A stretch of DNA of 64,000 nt from NCBI RefSeq assembly GCF_042659445.1, contig NZ_JBHSSR010000005.1. One strand, written 5' to 3'. Origin of the DNA: Macrococcoides epidermidis. GTDB lineage: Bacteria; Bacillota; Bacilli; Staphylococcales; Staphylococcaceae. A program made the position numbers and the translations under genes. Below, one piece after another: positions 16,548 through 24,567 of this stretch (within the stretch, counting starts at the first letter, position 1; every line of letters starts with the position of its first letter). The notes under the pieces were generated by a model that saw only the letters and a list, made by a program, of their open reading frames with translations, had not been told where the DNA came from and searched no databases.

Positions 16548-17925
16548 CACGTTAAGTCGTAAAAAAGAAAAGTTCGTACCATTAGAAGAAGGTAAGGTGA
16601 AGATGTATGTGTGCGGTCCTACCGTATACAACTACATTCATATCGGTAATGCACGTCCTGCAATCAGTTTCGATGTCGTTAGACGTTACTTTGAATACCG
16701 TGGCTATGAAGTCAACTACGTGTCGAACTTTACAGATGTTGACGACAAACTCATTAAAGCTGCCAATGAATTAAATTCGACTGTGCCAGAAGTAGCTGAT
16801 CGATTTATTGAAGCGTACTTTGAAGATACGAGTGCCCTTAATTGTAAGCATGCGACACATCACCCACGTGTTATGGATCATATGGATGATATTATTTTGT
16901 TTATCGAAGAATTGATCAAGAAAGACTACGCCTATGAAAGTGGCGGAGATGTTTATTTTAGAACACGTAAATTTGATGGATACGGGAAGTTAAGTCATCA
17001 GTCAATTGACGAACTTAAAGTCGGTGCACGTATTGCAACGGGTGAACTAAAGGATGATGCGTTAGATTTCGCGTTATGGAAATCAGCAAAGCCTGGTGAA
17101 ATCAGCTGGGATTCTCCGTGGGGTAAAGGTCGACCAGGCTGGCATATCGAGTGTTCAGTAATGGCGAAGAAACATTTAGGTGATTCCATTGATATCCATG
17201 CAGGCGGTTCTGATTTAACATTCCCACACCACGAGAATGAAATCGCGCAATCTGAAGCACATAATGACACAACATTTGCAAATTACTGGATGCATAACGG
17301 GTTTATCAATATTGATAACGAGAAGATGAGTAAGTCGTTAGGCAACTTTATTTTAGTGCACGATATCATTAAAGAAGTTAATCCGAATGTATTGCGTTTC
17401 TTTATGATCAGCGTACATTATAGAAATCCAATCAACTACAATATGGAGCTTGTTTCTAGCGCGAAAGCAGGGCTTGAACGTATTCAAAATGCATATGCAG
17501 CGCTGCAGGAAAGAAAAGAAATTTCTGTAGGGATTGTTGATCACACTGAGATGATCAAAGTAGTTGATGATATTTTAGTGCAATTTGAAACAGCGATGGA
17601 TGATGATTTTAATACAGCAAATGCAATCACAGCTTGGTATGAATTAGCGAAACAAGCCAATATCTACAATCAGAATGAATCAACAGATTTAAAAGTGATT
17701 GATCGTTTCCTGGAAGTGTTCGAAATCTTTAGTGAAGTATTAGGTGTCAAACTGGTTGAAGAAAAAGAATTGCTTGATGCTGACATCGAAGCATTAATAG
17801 CAGAACGTGAAACAGCACGTAAAGAAAGAAACTTTGCACGTGCAGATGAAATTCGAGACTTATTAAAAGAACAAAATATTATTCTGGAAGATACGGCACA
17901 AGGTGTGAGATTTAAACGTGGTTAA
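16531..17925 (+). CDS. cysS: Cysteinyl-tRNA synthetase
   Basis: This class-I synthetase (464 aa) charges tRNA-Cys. It shows the zinc-ligand CGPTVYNYIHIGNARP region with the HIGH-like motif, the WHIECSVM segment, the HHENEIAQSEA zinc site and the KMSKSLGNF motif. The ATG at 16531 is spaced correctly from AAGGAGAG. It overlaps cysE upstream and mrnC downstream by eight bases. The gene depends on the same T-box. Confidence 0.97.
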   Translation: MITLYNTLSRKKEKFVPLEEGKVKMYVCGPTVYNYIHIGNARPAISFDVVRRYFEYRGYEVNYVSNFTDVDDKLIKAANELNSTVPEVADRFIEAYFEDTSALNCKHATHHPRVMDHMDDIILFIEELIKKDYAYESGGDVYFRTRKFDGYGKLSHQSIDELKVGARIATGELKDDALDFALWKSAKPGEISWDSPWGKGRPGWHIECSVMAKKHLGDSIDIHAGGSDLTFPHHENEIAQSEAHNDTTFANYWMHNGFINIDNEKMSKSLGNFILVHDIIKEVNPNVLRFFMISVHYRNPINYNMELVSSAKAGLERIQNAYAALQERKEISVGIVDHTEMIKVVDDILVQFETAMDDDFNTANAITAWYELAKQANIYNQNESTDLKVIDRFLEVFEIFSEVLGVKLVEEKELLDADIEALIAERETARKERNFARADEIRDLLKEQNIILEDTAQGVRFKRG

Positions 17926-18316
17926 CGAAGCGAGTCTTTATAATCCACTGACACTTGCTTATTTAGGTGATGCAGTACTCGATTTACATGTCAGAAATTA
18001 TATCGTAAGAGAAAAGAATAAAAAGCCGAATGAACTCCATCGTCAGGCAACATTTTTTGTATCTGCTAAAAGTCAGGCGCAAACGTTTGATACTTTAGTT
18101 GATGAAGGTTATTTTACTGAACAGGAAAAAGAAATATTAATGCGCGGACGTAATGCCAAAAGTCATACCCGCGCGAAAAATACAGATGTTATTTCCTATA
18201 AGAAAAGTACCGCACTTGAAGCGGTTATCGGTTATTTACATTTAAATAACGAAACAGAACGATTACAGACGCTGCTGGATAAAATCATCACGTTATGTGA
18301 AATGAGGGGTAAATAA
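17918..18316 (+). CDS. mrnC: Mini-ribonuclease III
   Basis: MrnC is a compact RNase III catalytic domain without a dsRNA-binding domain, and it matures 23S rRNA ends. The 132-aa protein shows the signature NPLTLAYLGDAVLDLHVR and the second acidic region around KKSTALEAVIGYL. It begins with GTG within the end of cysS. Its place between cysS and rlmB is conserved in Firmicutes. Confidence 0.94.
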   Translation: MVNEASLYNPLTLAYLGDAVLDLHVRNYIVREKNKKPNELHRQATFFVSAKSQAQTFDTLVDEGYFTEQEKEILMRGRNAKSHTRAKNTDVISYKKSTALEAVIGYLHLNNETERLQTLLDKIITLCEMRGK

Positions 18317-19068
18317 TGAAAAAAGAAACAACTGATGAAATGATAGTAGGACGTCATGCTGTGAAAAGCGCGATTGAGTCGGATCACGAAATCAATAAAG
18401 TGTTCATCCAGGAAGGCATCAATAAATCACAAATTTCAAGCATATTAAATTTATGTAAGGAAAGAAAGATTATTGTTCAGACAGTACCGAAATCAAAGCT
18501 TGACCATTTATCGGATGTACCACATCAAGGGATTATGGCGATGATTTCACCATATGAATATGTAGATCTGGATGACTTCTTAAATGCGCGTGATAAAGAT
18601 AAGTTAAGCACGATTATGATTCTTGATGGTTTAGAAGATCCACATAATCTCGGTTCTATTTTAAGAACGGCAGATGCGATTGGAATAGACGGTATATTGA
18701 TTCCGAAACGTCGTTCAGTAAGCTTAAACCAAACGGTTGTGAAAGCTTCAACTGGCGCGATTGAACATGTGCCGGTAATGCGTGTCACAAATATTAGTCA
18801 GGCAATAGATAAACTGAAAGAAGCAGGATACTGGGTTGCGGGGACGGATGCCAGCAAATCAGTTGATTACCGTAAGATGGATGCTAATATGAACCTTGCG
18901 ATTGTTATTGGTTCAGAAGGTGAAGGAATGAGTAGGCTCGTTAAAGATAAATGTGACTTCTTAATTCACTTACCAATGGTTGGACATGTTAATAGTTTGA
19001 ATGCTTCAGTGGCAGCGAGTTTGTTAATGTACGAAGTTTATCGTAAAAGGAACCCACTTGACGCATGA
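18316..19068 (+). CDS. rlmB: 23S rRNA 2'-O-methyltransferase, RlmB/TrmH family
   Basis: This SPOUT-fold methyltransferase probably makes Gm2251 (E. coli numbering) in 23S rRNA. The 250-aa protein has an N-terminal L30e-like substrate-binding domain. The knotted SAM domain carries LDGLEDPHNLGSILRTADA, IVIGSEGEGMS and the C-terminal VNSLNASVAASLL motif. It starts one base inside the mrnC stop codon and overlaps rae1 by four bases, so the genes are translationally coupled. Confidence 0.93.
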   Translation: MKKETTDEMIVGRHAVKSAIESDHEINKVFIQEGINKSQISSILNLCKERKIIVQTVPKSKLDHLSDVPHQGIMAMISPYEYVDLDDFLNARDKDKLSTIMILDGLEDPHNLGSILRTADAIGIDGILIPKRRSVSLNQTVVKASTGAIEHVPVMRVTNISQAIDKLKEAGYWVAGTDASKSVDYRKMDANMNLAIVIGSEGEGMSRLVKDKCDFLIHLPMVGHVNSLNASVAASLLMYEVYRKRNPLDA

Positions 19069-19583
19069 TAAAAAAATATACCATCATTGATGGTTATAAT
19101 GTCATCGGACAAAGTTCACGACTCAAACAACTCGCACAAGAGTCATTAGAAGAGGCACGTATTCAACTATTGCTTGAAATTGCGAATTATAATGCACGTA
19201 TTGCGGATGAAATGATTGTAGTGTTCGATGCATATGATGTGAAATCTCATGAGCGCGAAGAAGTGTTTCATGGCATCCGTGTTGTCTATTCTCGGGAAAA
19301 GGAAACGGCTGATGCAGTTATTGAACGGCTTGTCTACGAGATGTATGAAAAGCACATTACAACGATCAAGGTCGTAACGAGTGATTTATCAGAACAGCAT
19401 ACGATATTTGGCAGTGGTGCGTTAAGAATCCCGTCCCGTGAGTTTATCAACAATTTGCGTGAAGAAGAAATCAATGTGGCGAAAGATATGGTGAAGATGG
19501 ATAACAATAAACCGCGTACACGTATTGAAATCGATCAGAAAACGAAAGAGCGATTAGAAAGATTAAGGCGCGGAGATTATTAA
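19065..19583 (+). CDS. rae1: Rae1/YacP, ribosome-associated NYN-domain endoribonuclease
   Basis: The 172-aa NYN (PIN-like) nuclease domain protein matches YacP/Rae1, which cleaves mRNA in the ribosomal A site in Bacillus subtilis. The family N-terminus IIDGYNVIGQS and acidic residues in VVFDAYD and ETADAVIERL are present. The basic C-terminal tail may contact RNA. It shares an ATGA overlap with rlmB and is the last gene of the cysE operon. Confidence 0.9.
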   Translation: MIKKYTIIDGYNVIGQSSRLKQLAQESLEEARIQLLLEIANYNARIADEMIVVFDAYDVKSHEREEVFHGIRVVYSREKETADAVIERLVYEMYEKHITTIKVVTSDLSEQHTIFGSGALRIPSREFINNLREEEINVAKDMVKMDNNKPRTRIEIDQKTKERLERLRRGDY

Positions 19584-19660
19584 TTCAAGATAATTTTATT
19601 GTTTGAGATAATCATTTATTACATTTAACCTAAAGAAAAATACATCTAGAGGTTAAGCGC

Positions 19661-20287
19661 ATGTTTAAAACTTATACACAAATGATTTGTGAAGAACAAA
19701 CAATGTATCATCTTAAGCCGGTAGAACATATTGTAAAAGATATTCAGAGTGGTAATATCGATGCTTTTGATAGTCTTGTAGCAAGACTACGTAATGGTAT
19801 TGAAGTCCATATTCGTAAAATTTCGTATAGAGACCATGAAGCTTTATATCAAGAGAGTCTGATTGCGTTATATCAGGCAGTGAAAGTCTATGACCCAATA
19901 AAAAGCGATAATTTTGAAAGGTTTTATTTTTACCATTTGAAATATGCGTTGCTGGATTATGTGAGGGAGTTGCAGAAAGAGCGCAATCGTCCTATTGTGA
20001 GCTTTGAAACGACGCAGTATGACGATGAACCATCGCTTGAAGCGTTCATACAGGATGTGAACGCATTGCACCCTGATATTGAAAGTGAACTTGTTGATTT
20101 ACAGTCGCGTATGACTCCTGTTGCATTGCAATTGAGTCCGCTTGAATATCGCGTCCTGGAATATTTAAAGGAACAGATGCCTGTCAAAGCGATGGCAGCA
20201 ATTGAGAATGAATCGCTGAAAACAATTCATAATGCAATTTCAAGATTGAAAGTTAAGATTAAATCCTTCATACAAGGTACATGTTAG
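19661..20287 (+). CDS. sigH: SigH-family RNA polymerase sigma factor
   Basis: This is a 208-aa sigma-70-family factor in the chromosomal position of sigH. A region-2 segment (DHEALYQESLIALYQAVKVYDP, then FERFYFYHLKYALLDYVR) and a C-terminal region-4 helix-turn-helix (LSPLEYRVLEYLKEQMPVKAMAAIE) are visible. In staphylococci SigH drives competence genes. Whether it does so here is inferred. GAGG lies eight bases before the ATG. The region between this gene and secE lacks the usual rpmG. Confidence 0.86.
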   Translation: MFKTYTQMICEEQTMYHLKPVEHIVKDIQSGNIDAFDSLVARLRNGIEVHIRKISYRDHEALYQESLIALYQAVKVYDPIKSDNFERFYFYHLKYALLDYVRELQKERNRPIVSFETTQYDDEPSLEAFIQDVNALHPDIESELVDLQSRMTPVALQLSPLEYRVLEYLKEQMPVKAMAAIENESLKTIHNAISRLKVKIKSFIQGTC

Positions 20288-20288
20288 T

Positions 20289-20317
20289 TTGACAAATTAC
20301 AATTTCACCGTTATATT
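20289..20317 (+). promoter_or_regulatory. secE-nusG promoter
   Basis: A consensus -35 TTGACA (20289-20294) and -10 TATATT (20312-20317) are exactly 17 bases apart, just after the sigH stop. Confidence 0.85.
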
Positions 20318-20438
20318 AAACTAGGATTAGAATGAATGAATGTGATGATTAGACGTGAACAATATAGTACTAAAAAATAAGTATCGAATTACGGTTCGGT
20401 CTATTTTTTATCAATTTAAACATGACGGAGGCAAACGC
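20318..20438 (+). other. secE leader; position where rpmG is expected but absent
   Basis: This is a 120-base leader. Only short frames are present, such as one of 14 codons starting at 20336 (MNVMIRREQYSTKK). None has the cysteine pattern of ribosomal protein L33, which normally sits between sigH and secE. Confidence 0.55.
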
Positions 20439-20618
20439 ATGGAACATAAAGAAAATTTCTTTCAAGGTGTTATTTCTGAGATGAAAAAAACTTCATGGCC
20501 AACTGGTCAGGAAGTTGTTAGAGATACAACAATCGTAGTATTAACTGTATTATTCTTTATTATTTTCTTTTACGCAATCGATTTAGGCATTTCTGAGCTT
20601 ATTCGATTAATTAACTAA
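20439..20618 (+). CDS. secE: SecE, preprotein translocase subunit
   Basis: SecE is an essential part of the SecYEG channel. The 59-aa single-span form is typical of Firmicutes. It has the amphipathic N-terminal segment with MKKTSWPTGQEV followed by one membrane helix. GGAGG precedes the ATG at 20439 by seven bases, so a longer frame beginning at 20355 is unlikely. It is followed by nusG after 11 bases. Confidence 0.95.
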   Translation: MEHKENFFQGVISEMKKTSWPTGQEVVRDTTIVVLTVLFFIIFFYAIDLGISELIRLIN

Positions 20619-20629
20619 GGAGGCATATT

Positions 20630-21175
20630 ATGTCTGAGGAAAGCAAAAAGCATTGGTACGCAGTTCATACGTATTCAGGCTATGAAAACAAAGTAAAAGA
20701 CAACTTAGAAAAACGTCTTGAATCTATGAATATGCAAGATCAAATCTTTAGAGTTGTTATTCCGGAAGAAGAGGAAACAACGATTAAAGACGGTAAAGCA
20801 AAAACATCTGTAAAGAAAACATTCCCTGGTTACGTTTTAGTAGAGCTAGTGATGACGGATGAATCTTGGTATGTTGTACGTAATACACCAGGTGTTACAG
20901 GTTTCGTAGGATCTGCCGGTGCAGGTTCTAAACCAAATCCATTATTACCAGAAGAAGCTAAGTTTATTTTGAAATCAATGGGTATGAACGAAAAAACGAT
21001 CGATGTTGAAATTGAAGTCGGTGAACAAGTGCGCGTAACGAGCGGTCCTTTTACAAACCAGGTTGGTGAAGTGAAAGAAATCGATATCGAGAAATACAAA
21101 TTAACAGTATTAGTAGATATGTTTGGCCGTGAAACACCAGTTGAAGTTGAATTCGATCAAATCGAAAAATTATAA
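20630..21175 (+). CDS. nusG: Transcription elongation/antitermination factor NusG
   Basis: NusG binds RNA polymerase and affects pausing and termination. The 181-aa protein has the NGN domain with HWYAVHTYSGYENKV and the FPGYVLVE segment, and a C-terminal KOW domain beginning around GEQVRVTSGPF. The secE-nusG pairing is universal in Firmicutes. Confidence 0.97.
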   Translation: MSEESKKHWYAVHTYSGYENKVKDNLEKRLESMNMQDQIFRVVIPEEEETTIKDGKAKTSVKKTFPGYVLVELVMTDESWYVVRNTPGVTGFVGSAGAGSKPNPLLPEEAKFILKSMGMNEKTIDVEIEVGEQVRVTSGPFTNQVGEVKEIDIEKYKLTVLVDMFGRETPVEVEFDQIEKL

Positions 21176-21210
21176 TATAAATTTTAAAAAAATAAAATGT
21201 AAATTTTCAC

Positions 21211-21239
21211 TTGCAATTTTTATGAGTAAGTGGTAATAT
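21211..21239 (+). promoter_or_regulatory. rplK-rplA promoter
   Basis: The -35 TTGCAA (21211-21216) and -10 TAATAT (21234-21239) have a 17-base spacer. Confidence 0.7.
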
Positions 21240-21271
21240 TTTATGGTCGTGCTAATTAGTACGGTTGTTGA

Positions 21272-21303
21272 GTGGGAGGGTAAATATCATACCCTGTGAC
21301 CAC
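21272..21303 (+). promoter_or_regulatory. Candidate L1-binding leader structure upstream of rplK
   Basis: GTGG (21272-21275) can pair with CCAC (21300-21303). Inside, a 5' GA bulge is followed by the helix GGGTA/TACCC (21278-21282 and 21290-21294) and then a short 3' bulge. The same arrangement recurs ahead of rplA. The role as an L1 autoregulatory site is inferred. Confidence 0.6.
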
Positions 21304-21330
21304 ATCACGATATTATAGGAGGTGCACATC

Positions 21331-21753
21331 GTGGCTAAAAAAGTAATCAAAGTTGTTAAATTACAAATCCCAGCAGGGAAAGCGAATCCAGCGCCACCAG
21401 TTGGTCCAGCATTAGGTCAAGCAGGTGTTAACATTATGGGATTCTGTAAAGAATTTAACGCGCGTACACAAGAACAAGCAGGTTTAATTATTCCGGTTGA
21501 AATTTCTGTATTTGAAGATCGTTCATTTACATTTATCACTAAAACACCACCTGCAGCAGTTTTACTTAAAAAAGCAGCTAAAATCGAAAAAGGTTCTGGT
21601 GAACCGAACAAGACTAAAGTTGCTACAGTAACTGAAGATCAAGTACGTGAAATCGCTGAAGCTAAAATGGAAGATTTAAATGCAGCAAGCGTTGAAGCGG
21701 CAATGAGAATTGTTGCTGGTACTGCTCGTAGTATGGGTGTAGAAATTAAATAG
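21331..21753 (+). CDS. rplK: 50S ribosomal protein L11
   Basis: L11 sits in the GTPase-associated centre and contacts elongation factors. The 140-aa protein has the N-terminal QIPAGKANPAPPVGPALGQAGVN signature with the conserved prolines, and the C-terminal rRNA-binding domain. The GTG at 21331 has AGGAGGTG ahead of it and gives the usual MAKKV start. It is in an operon with rplA. Confidence 0.98.
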   Translation: MAKKVIKVVKLQIPAGKANPAPPVGPALGQAGVNIMGFCKEFNARTQEQAGLIIPVEISVFEDRSFTFITKTPPAAVLLKKAAKIEKGSGEPNKTKVATVTEDQVREIAEAKMEDLNAASVEAAMRIVAGTARSMGVEIK

Positions 21754-21770
21754 TATTTTAAGATTTAACA

Positions 21771-21842
21771 AGCAGACTTATCTAAGTCTGCTCTTGCACT
21801 GTTATAGACAGTGCCCGTGGGAGGACATTCCGCTAAAACCAC
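21771..21842 (+). promoter_or_regulatory. rplA leader: hairpins and second candidate L1-binding structure
   Basis: The rplK-rplA gap holds two clear hairpins (GCAGACTTA/TAAGTCTGC from 21771 and GCACTG/CAGTGC from 21796). A GTGG-GA-GGA...TCC...CCAC structure follows (21817-21842) with the same layout as the one before rplK. Confidence 0.55.
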
Positions 21843-21861
21843 TATAAGGAGGAAATAAGAA

Positions 21862-22557
21862 ATGGCTAAAAAAGGTAAAAAATATCAAGAAGCCGCTCAA
21901 AAAGTTGATAACACTAAATTCTACTCTGTAGAAGAAGCTATCAAACTCGCGCAAGAAACAAGCACAGTAAACTTTGACGCTTCTGTTGAAGTTGCATTCC
22001 GTTTAGGAATCGATGTACGTAAAAATGACCAACAAATCCGTGGGGCAGTTGTATTACCAAACGGAACTGGTAAAACACAACGTGTATTAGTATTCGCTAA
22101 AGGTGAAAAATTAAAAGAAGCTGAAGCTGCAGGCGCTGACTACGTTGGCGATGCTGAATACATCAACAAGATCAACCAAGGTTGGTTCGAATTCGATGTA
22201 ATCGTAGCAACTCCAGACATGATGGGTGAAGTTGGTAAACTTGGACGTGTCTTAGGACCTAAAGGTTTAATGCCAAACCCTAAAACTGGTACTGTAACGA
22301 TGGACGTAACAAAAGCTGTTCAGGAGATCAAAGCTGGTAAAGTAGAATACCGTGCTGAGAAATCTGGTATCGTTCACGCTTCAATCGGTAAAGTATCATT
22401 TGATACTGCTAAATTAGTTGAAAACTTTAACACTTTAAAAGATGTTTTAGCTAAAGCTAAACCAGCATCATCAAAAGGTACTTATTTCAAAACTGTTTCT
22501 GTAACTTCTACTATGGGCCCTGGTATCAAAGTTGACCCAACAGAAGTTAGAAACTAA
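21862..22557 (+). CDS. rplA: 50S ribosomal protein L1
   Basis: L1 forms the mobile L1 stalk of the large subunit. In many bacteria it represses its own operon by binding the mRNA. The 231-aa protein carries the signature KLGRVLGPKGLMPNPKTGTV and the conserved EYRAEKSGIVH segment. AAGGAGG precedes the ATG. The mRNA ahead of it contains a candidate L1 site. Confidence 0.98.
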   Translation: MAKKGKKYQEAAQKVDNTKFYSVEEAIKLAQETSTVNFDASVEVAFRLGIDVRKNDQQIRGAVVLPNGTGKTQRVLVFAKGEKLKEAEAAGADYVGDAEYINKINQGWFEFDVIVATPDMMGEVGKLGRVLGPKGLMPNPKTGTVTMDVTKAVQEIKAGKVEYRAEKSGIVHASIGKVSFDTAKLVENFNTLKDVLAKAKPASSKGTYFKTVSVTSTMGPGIKVDPTEVRN

Positions 22558-22572
22558 TTTTAAAAAAACAAA

Positions 22573-22601
22573 TTGACAAGATTCAAATTTCACGATATAG
22601 T
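22573..22601 (+). promoter_or_regulatory. rplJ-rplL promoter
   Basis: The -35 TTGACA (22573-22578) and -10 TATAGT (22596-22601) are 17 bases apart. Confidence 0.85.
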
Positions 22602-22624
22602 GTAATTTGTATTTTATAAATAAC

Positions 22625-22725
22625 CTAAGACAGTAGGGGCGTATGCTTAATAATCCTACCGAGGTGAAATTTGACTTGATGAACTTTCAAGCACTTTTTA
22701 CCATGGGTGAAAAGTGCTTTTTTAA
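22625..22725 (+). ncRNA. L10 leader with attenuator hairpin
   Basis: The segment from AAGACAGTAGGGGC to AATCCTACCGAGG matches the Firmicutes L10 leader, to which the L10-L12 complex binds. It is followed by an intrinsic terminator stem (AAGCACTTTT at 22689-22698 with AAAAGTGCTT at 22710-22719, then T residues) well before the rplJ start. Autogenous attenuation is the known role of this RNA family. Confidence 0.85.
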
Positions 22726-22768
22726 TACTTTATTAGAAAAGCACGAAAATCTTAATGGAGGTGTCATA

Positions 22769-23293
22769 ATGAGTACAAAAGCTATCGAAATCAAACAACA
22801 AAAAGCTGATTTGATCACTGAACAATTAAAAAATTCAGTATCAACTATCATCGTTGACTATCGTGGTTTAACTGTTGCGCAAGTAACTGAACTACGTAAA
22901 CAACTTCGTGAAGCTGGTGTGGAATTCCACGTTTACAAAAATACTTTAGTACGTCGTTCAGCAGAAGCTGCTGGTATCGAAGGACTTGAAGAATTTTTAA
23001 CTGGACCAAACGCTATTGCATTCTCTAACGAAGAAGTTGTTGCGCCAGCAAAAATTCTTGCTGACTTCGCAAAAGAAAACGAAAAGTTAGAAATCAAAGC
23101 CGGTGTTATTGAAGGTAAAGTGACTAGCGCTGATGATATCAAAGCTATCGCATCATTACCATCAAAAGAAGGACTTATCTCAATGGTTCTTTCAGTATTA
23201 CAAGCTCCAATGCGTAACTTCGCATATGCAGTTAAAGCTGTTGGAGAACAAAAAGAAGGCGGAGAAGAAGCTGCTCCTGCTGAAGAAGCATAA
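22769..23293 (+). CDS. rplJ: 50S ribosomal protein L10
   Basis: L10 anchors the L12 stalk on the ribosome. The 174-aa protein has the conserved IIVDYRGLTVAQVTELR and YKNTLVRRA-like segments and an acidic, alanine-rich tail that binds L12. The start is the ATG at 22769 after GGAGGTG. An open frame running in from 22643 is the L10 leader itself, not protein. Confidence 0.96.
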   Translation: MSTKAIEIKQQKADLITEQLKNSVSTIIVDYRGLTVAQVTELRKQLREAGVEFHVYKNTLVRRSAEAAGIEGLEEFLTGPNAIAFSNEEVVAPAKILADFAKENEKLEIKAGVIEGKVTSADDIKAIASLPSKEGLISMVLSVLQAPMRNFAYAVKAVGEQKEGGEEAAPAEEA

Positions 23294-23354
23294 TTCACTT
23301 AGCCAAAGACAATTAGTATCATAAAAAACTTAAATTAAATGGAGGAATACAATC

Positions 23355-23720
23355 ATGTCAAACGAAAAAATTATCGAAATGATTAAAGAAATGTCAGTTT
23401 TAGAATTAAACGATTTAGTTAAAGCTATCGAAGAAGAATTCGGTGTTACTGCTGCTGCTCCTGTAGCTGCTGCTGGTGCTGCTGGTGGCGAAGGTGCTGC
23501 TGCAGAAAAAACTGAATTCGACGTAGAATTAGTATCTGCTGGAGCTTCAAAAATTAAAGTTGTTAAAGCTGTTAAAGAAGCTACTGGTTTAGGATTAAAA
23601 GACGCTAAAGACTTAGTTGATGGCGCTCCTAAAGTAGTTAAAGAAGGCGTATCTAAAGACGAAGCTGAAGAATTAAAAGCTAAATTAGAAGAAGCTGGAG
23701 CAACTGTAGAAGTTAAATAA
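23355..23720 (+). CDS. rplL: 50S ribosomal protein L7/L12
   Basis: This stalk protein recruits GTPase factors. The 121-aa protein has an N-terminal dimerisation helix, an Ala/Gly hinge (about 35-50) and the C-terminal domain with the conserved KIKVVKAVKEATGLGLKDAK and VKEGVSKDEAEEL segments. It is the last gene before a strong terminator. Confidence 0.98.
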   Translation: MSNEKIIEMIKEMSVLELNDLVKAIEEEFGVTAAAPVAAAGAAGGEGAAAEKTEFDVELVSAGASKIKVVKAVKEATGLGLKDAKDLVDGAPKVVKEGVSKDEAEELKAKLEEAGATVEVK

Positions 23721-23736
23721 TTTCTCTTTTGTCCGA

Positions 23737-23765
23737 AACCCGTTATGTATATAACGGGTTTTTCT
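23737..23765 (+). terminator. Terminator after rplL
   Basis: A 10-bp stem AACCCGTTAT/ATAACGGGTT (23737-23746 and 23751-23760) with a 4-nt loop is followed by T residues. Confidence 0.92.
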
Positions 23766-23778
23766 TGCTTTATATTGG

Positions 23779-23817
23779 TATAATTTCAACTGAGTGCGCA
23801 TTGCGCTGAGTTGAAAT
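23779..23817 (+). promoter_or_regulatory. Palindrome overlapping a TATAAT upstream of the methyltransferase gene
   Basis: TATAAT (23779-23784) directly abuts a long palindrome with arms ATTTCAACT (23783-23791) and AGTTGAAAT (23809-23817) and a further GC-rich inner stem. It could be an operator or a 5'-end mRNA hairpin. No good -35 was found. Confidence 0.45.
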
Positions 23818-23832
23818 AAGTGAGGTGTTAAG

Positions 23833-24429
23833 GTGAGTCATTATTATAGTGAAGAACAAACGGTAGAAAGCAATGAAAGTATCATCAGCTTTAATATGGG
23901 GAACCACAGTTTGAAGCTTACGACGGATAGTGGTGTATTTTCAAAAGGTGGCGTTGATTTCGGATCTAACTTACTCGTCAAAACTTTTATAGAAGATACA
24001 CGTCCTGCTCGAGTACTGGATGTCGGATGTGGATATGGCACGATGGGCTTAATGGTGGCAAAGCATTATCCGGAATCAACAGTACATATGGTAGATGTGA
24101 ACGAACGCGCATTATCTTTATCTGAAAGAAATAGTAATGCTAACAATATTCATAACACAACAATCTATAAGAGTGATGGATTAAATGGAGTAACAGAACG
24201 TTTTGATGCAGTGATTACAAACCCACCAATTCGTGCGGGCAAAGACGTTGTTCATCGCATATTAGAAGATAGTGCGAAAGTGCTTGATAAAGACGGTGCG
24301 CTATACGTTGTCATCCAAAAGAAACAAGGTATGCCATCAGCTAAAAAGAAGATGGAAGACGTATTTGGTAATGTTGCAGTTCTGAAGAAAGATAAAGGTT
24401 ACTATATATTAAAGAGTGTAAAAGGTTGA
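23833..24429 (+). CDS. RsmC-like class I methyltransferase (YbxB)
   Basis: This 198-aa SAM-dependent methyltransferase resembles the C-terminal domain of 16S rRNA G1207 methyltransferase RsmC. Motif I is VLDVGCGYGTMG, and the catalytic NPPIR fits an N2-guanine methyltransferase. Its location between rplL and rpoB is the usual one for YbxB in Firmicutes. It starts with GTG after GAGGTG. The rRNA target is inferred from the family. The rpoB promoter overlaps its last codons. Confidence 0.87.
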   Translation: MSHYYSEEQTVESNESIISFNMGNHSLKLTTDSGVFSKGGVDFGSNLLVKTFIEDTRPARVLDVGCGYGTMGLMVAKHYPESTVHMVDVNERALSLSERNSNANNIHNTTIYKSDGLNGVTERFDAVITNPPIRAGKDVVHRILEDSAKVLDKDGALYVVIQKKQGMPSAKKKMEDVFGNVAVLKKDKGYYILKSVKG

Positions 24430-24454
24430 CCTTATACATTCCGTCTGTTATAGT
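24426..24454 (+). promoter_or_regulatory. rpoBC promoter
   Basis: The -35 TTGACC (24426-24431) and -10 TATAGT (24449-24454) have a 17-base spacer. The -35 overlaps the stop codon of the upstream gene. Confidence 0.8.
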
Positions 24455-24533
24455 AATAGAATGTAAAAATTTAAATGAATAAGTGTGCACTTTTCTATCT
24501 AATTTTAGGAGAAATGAGTTTAAAATAAAATGT

Positions 24534-24567
24534 GAAAATGGAGTTATGTGATTCCGTTTTCTTTTTG
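24534..24567 (+). terminator. Terminator-like hairpin in the rpoB leader
   Basis: The stem GAAAATGGA/TCCGTTTTC (24534-24542 and 24553-24561, one G-U pair) is followed by TTTTTG. It lies between the promoter and rpoB, so it would act as an attenuator if real. Confidence 0.5.

Noticed and set aside
20355..20438. In-frame extension of secE with a basic N-terminus
   Set aside because: GGAGG sits seven bases before the internal ATG at 20439, and SecE family members begin close to that point. No L33 pattern is present.
22643..22768. In-frame extension of rplJ upstream to 22643
   Set aside because: The sequence is the L10 leader and its terminator. The ATG at 22769 has the ribosome binding site.
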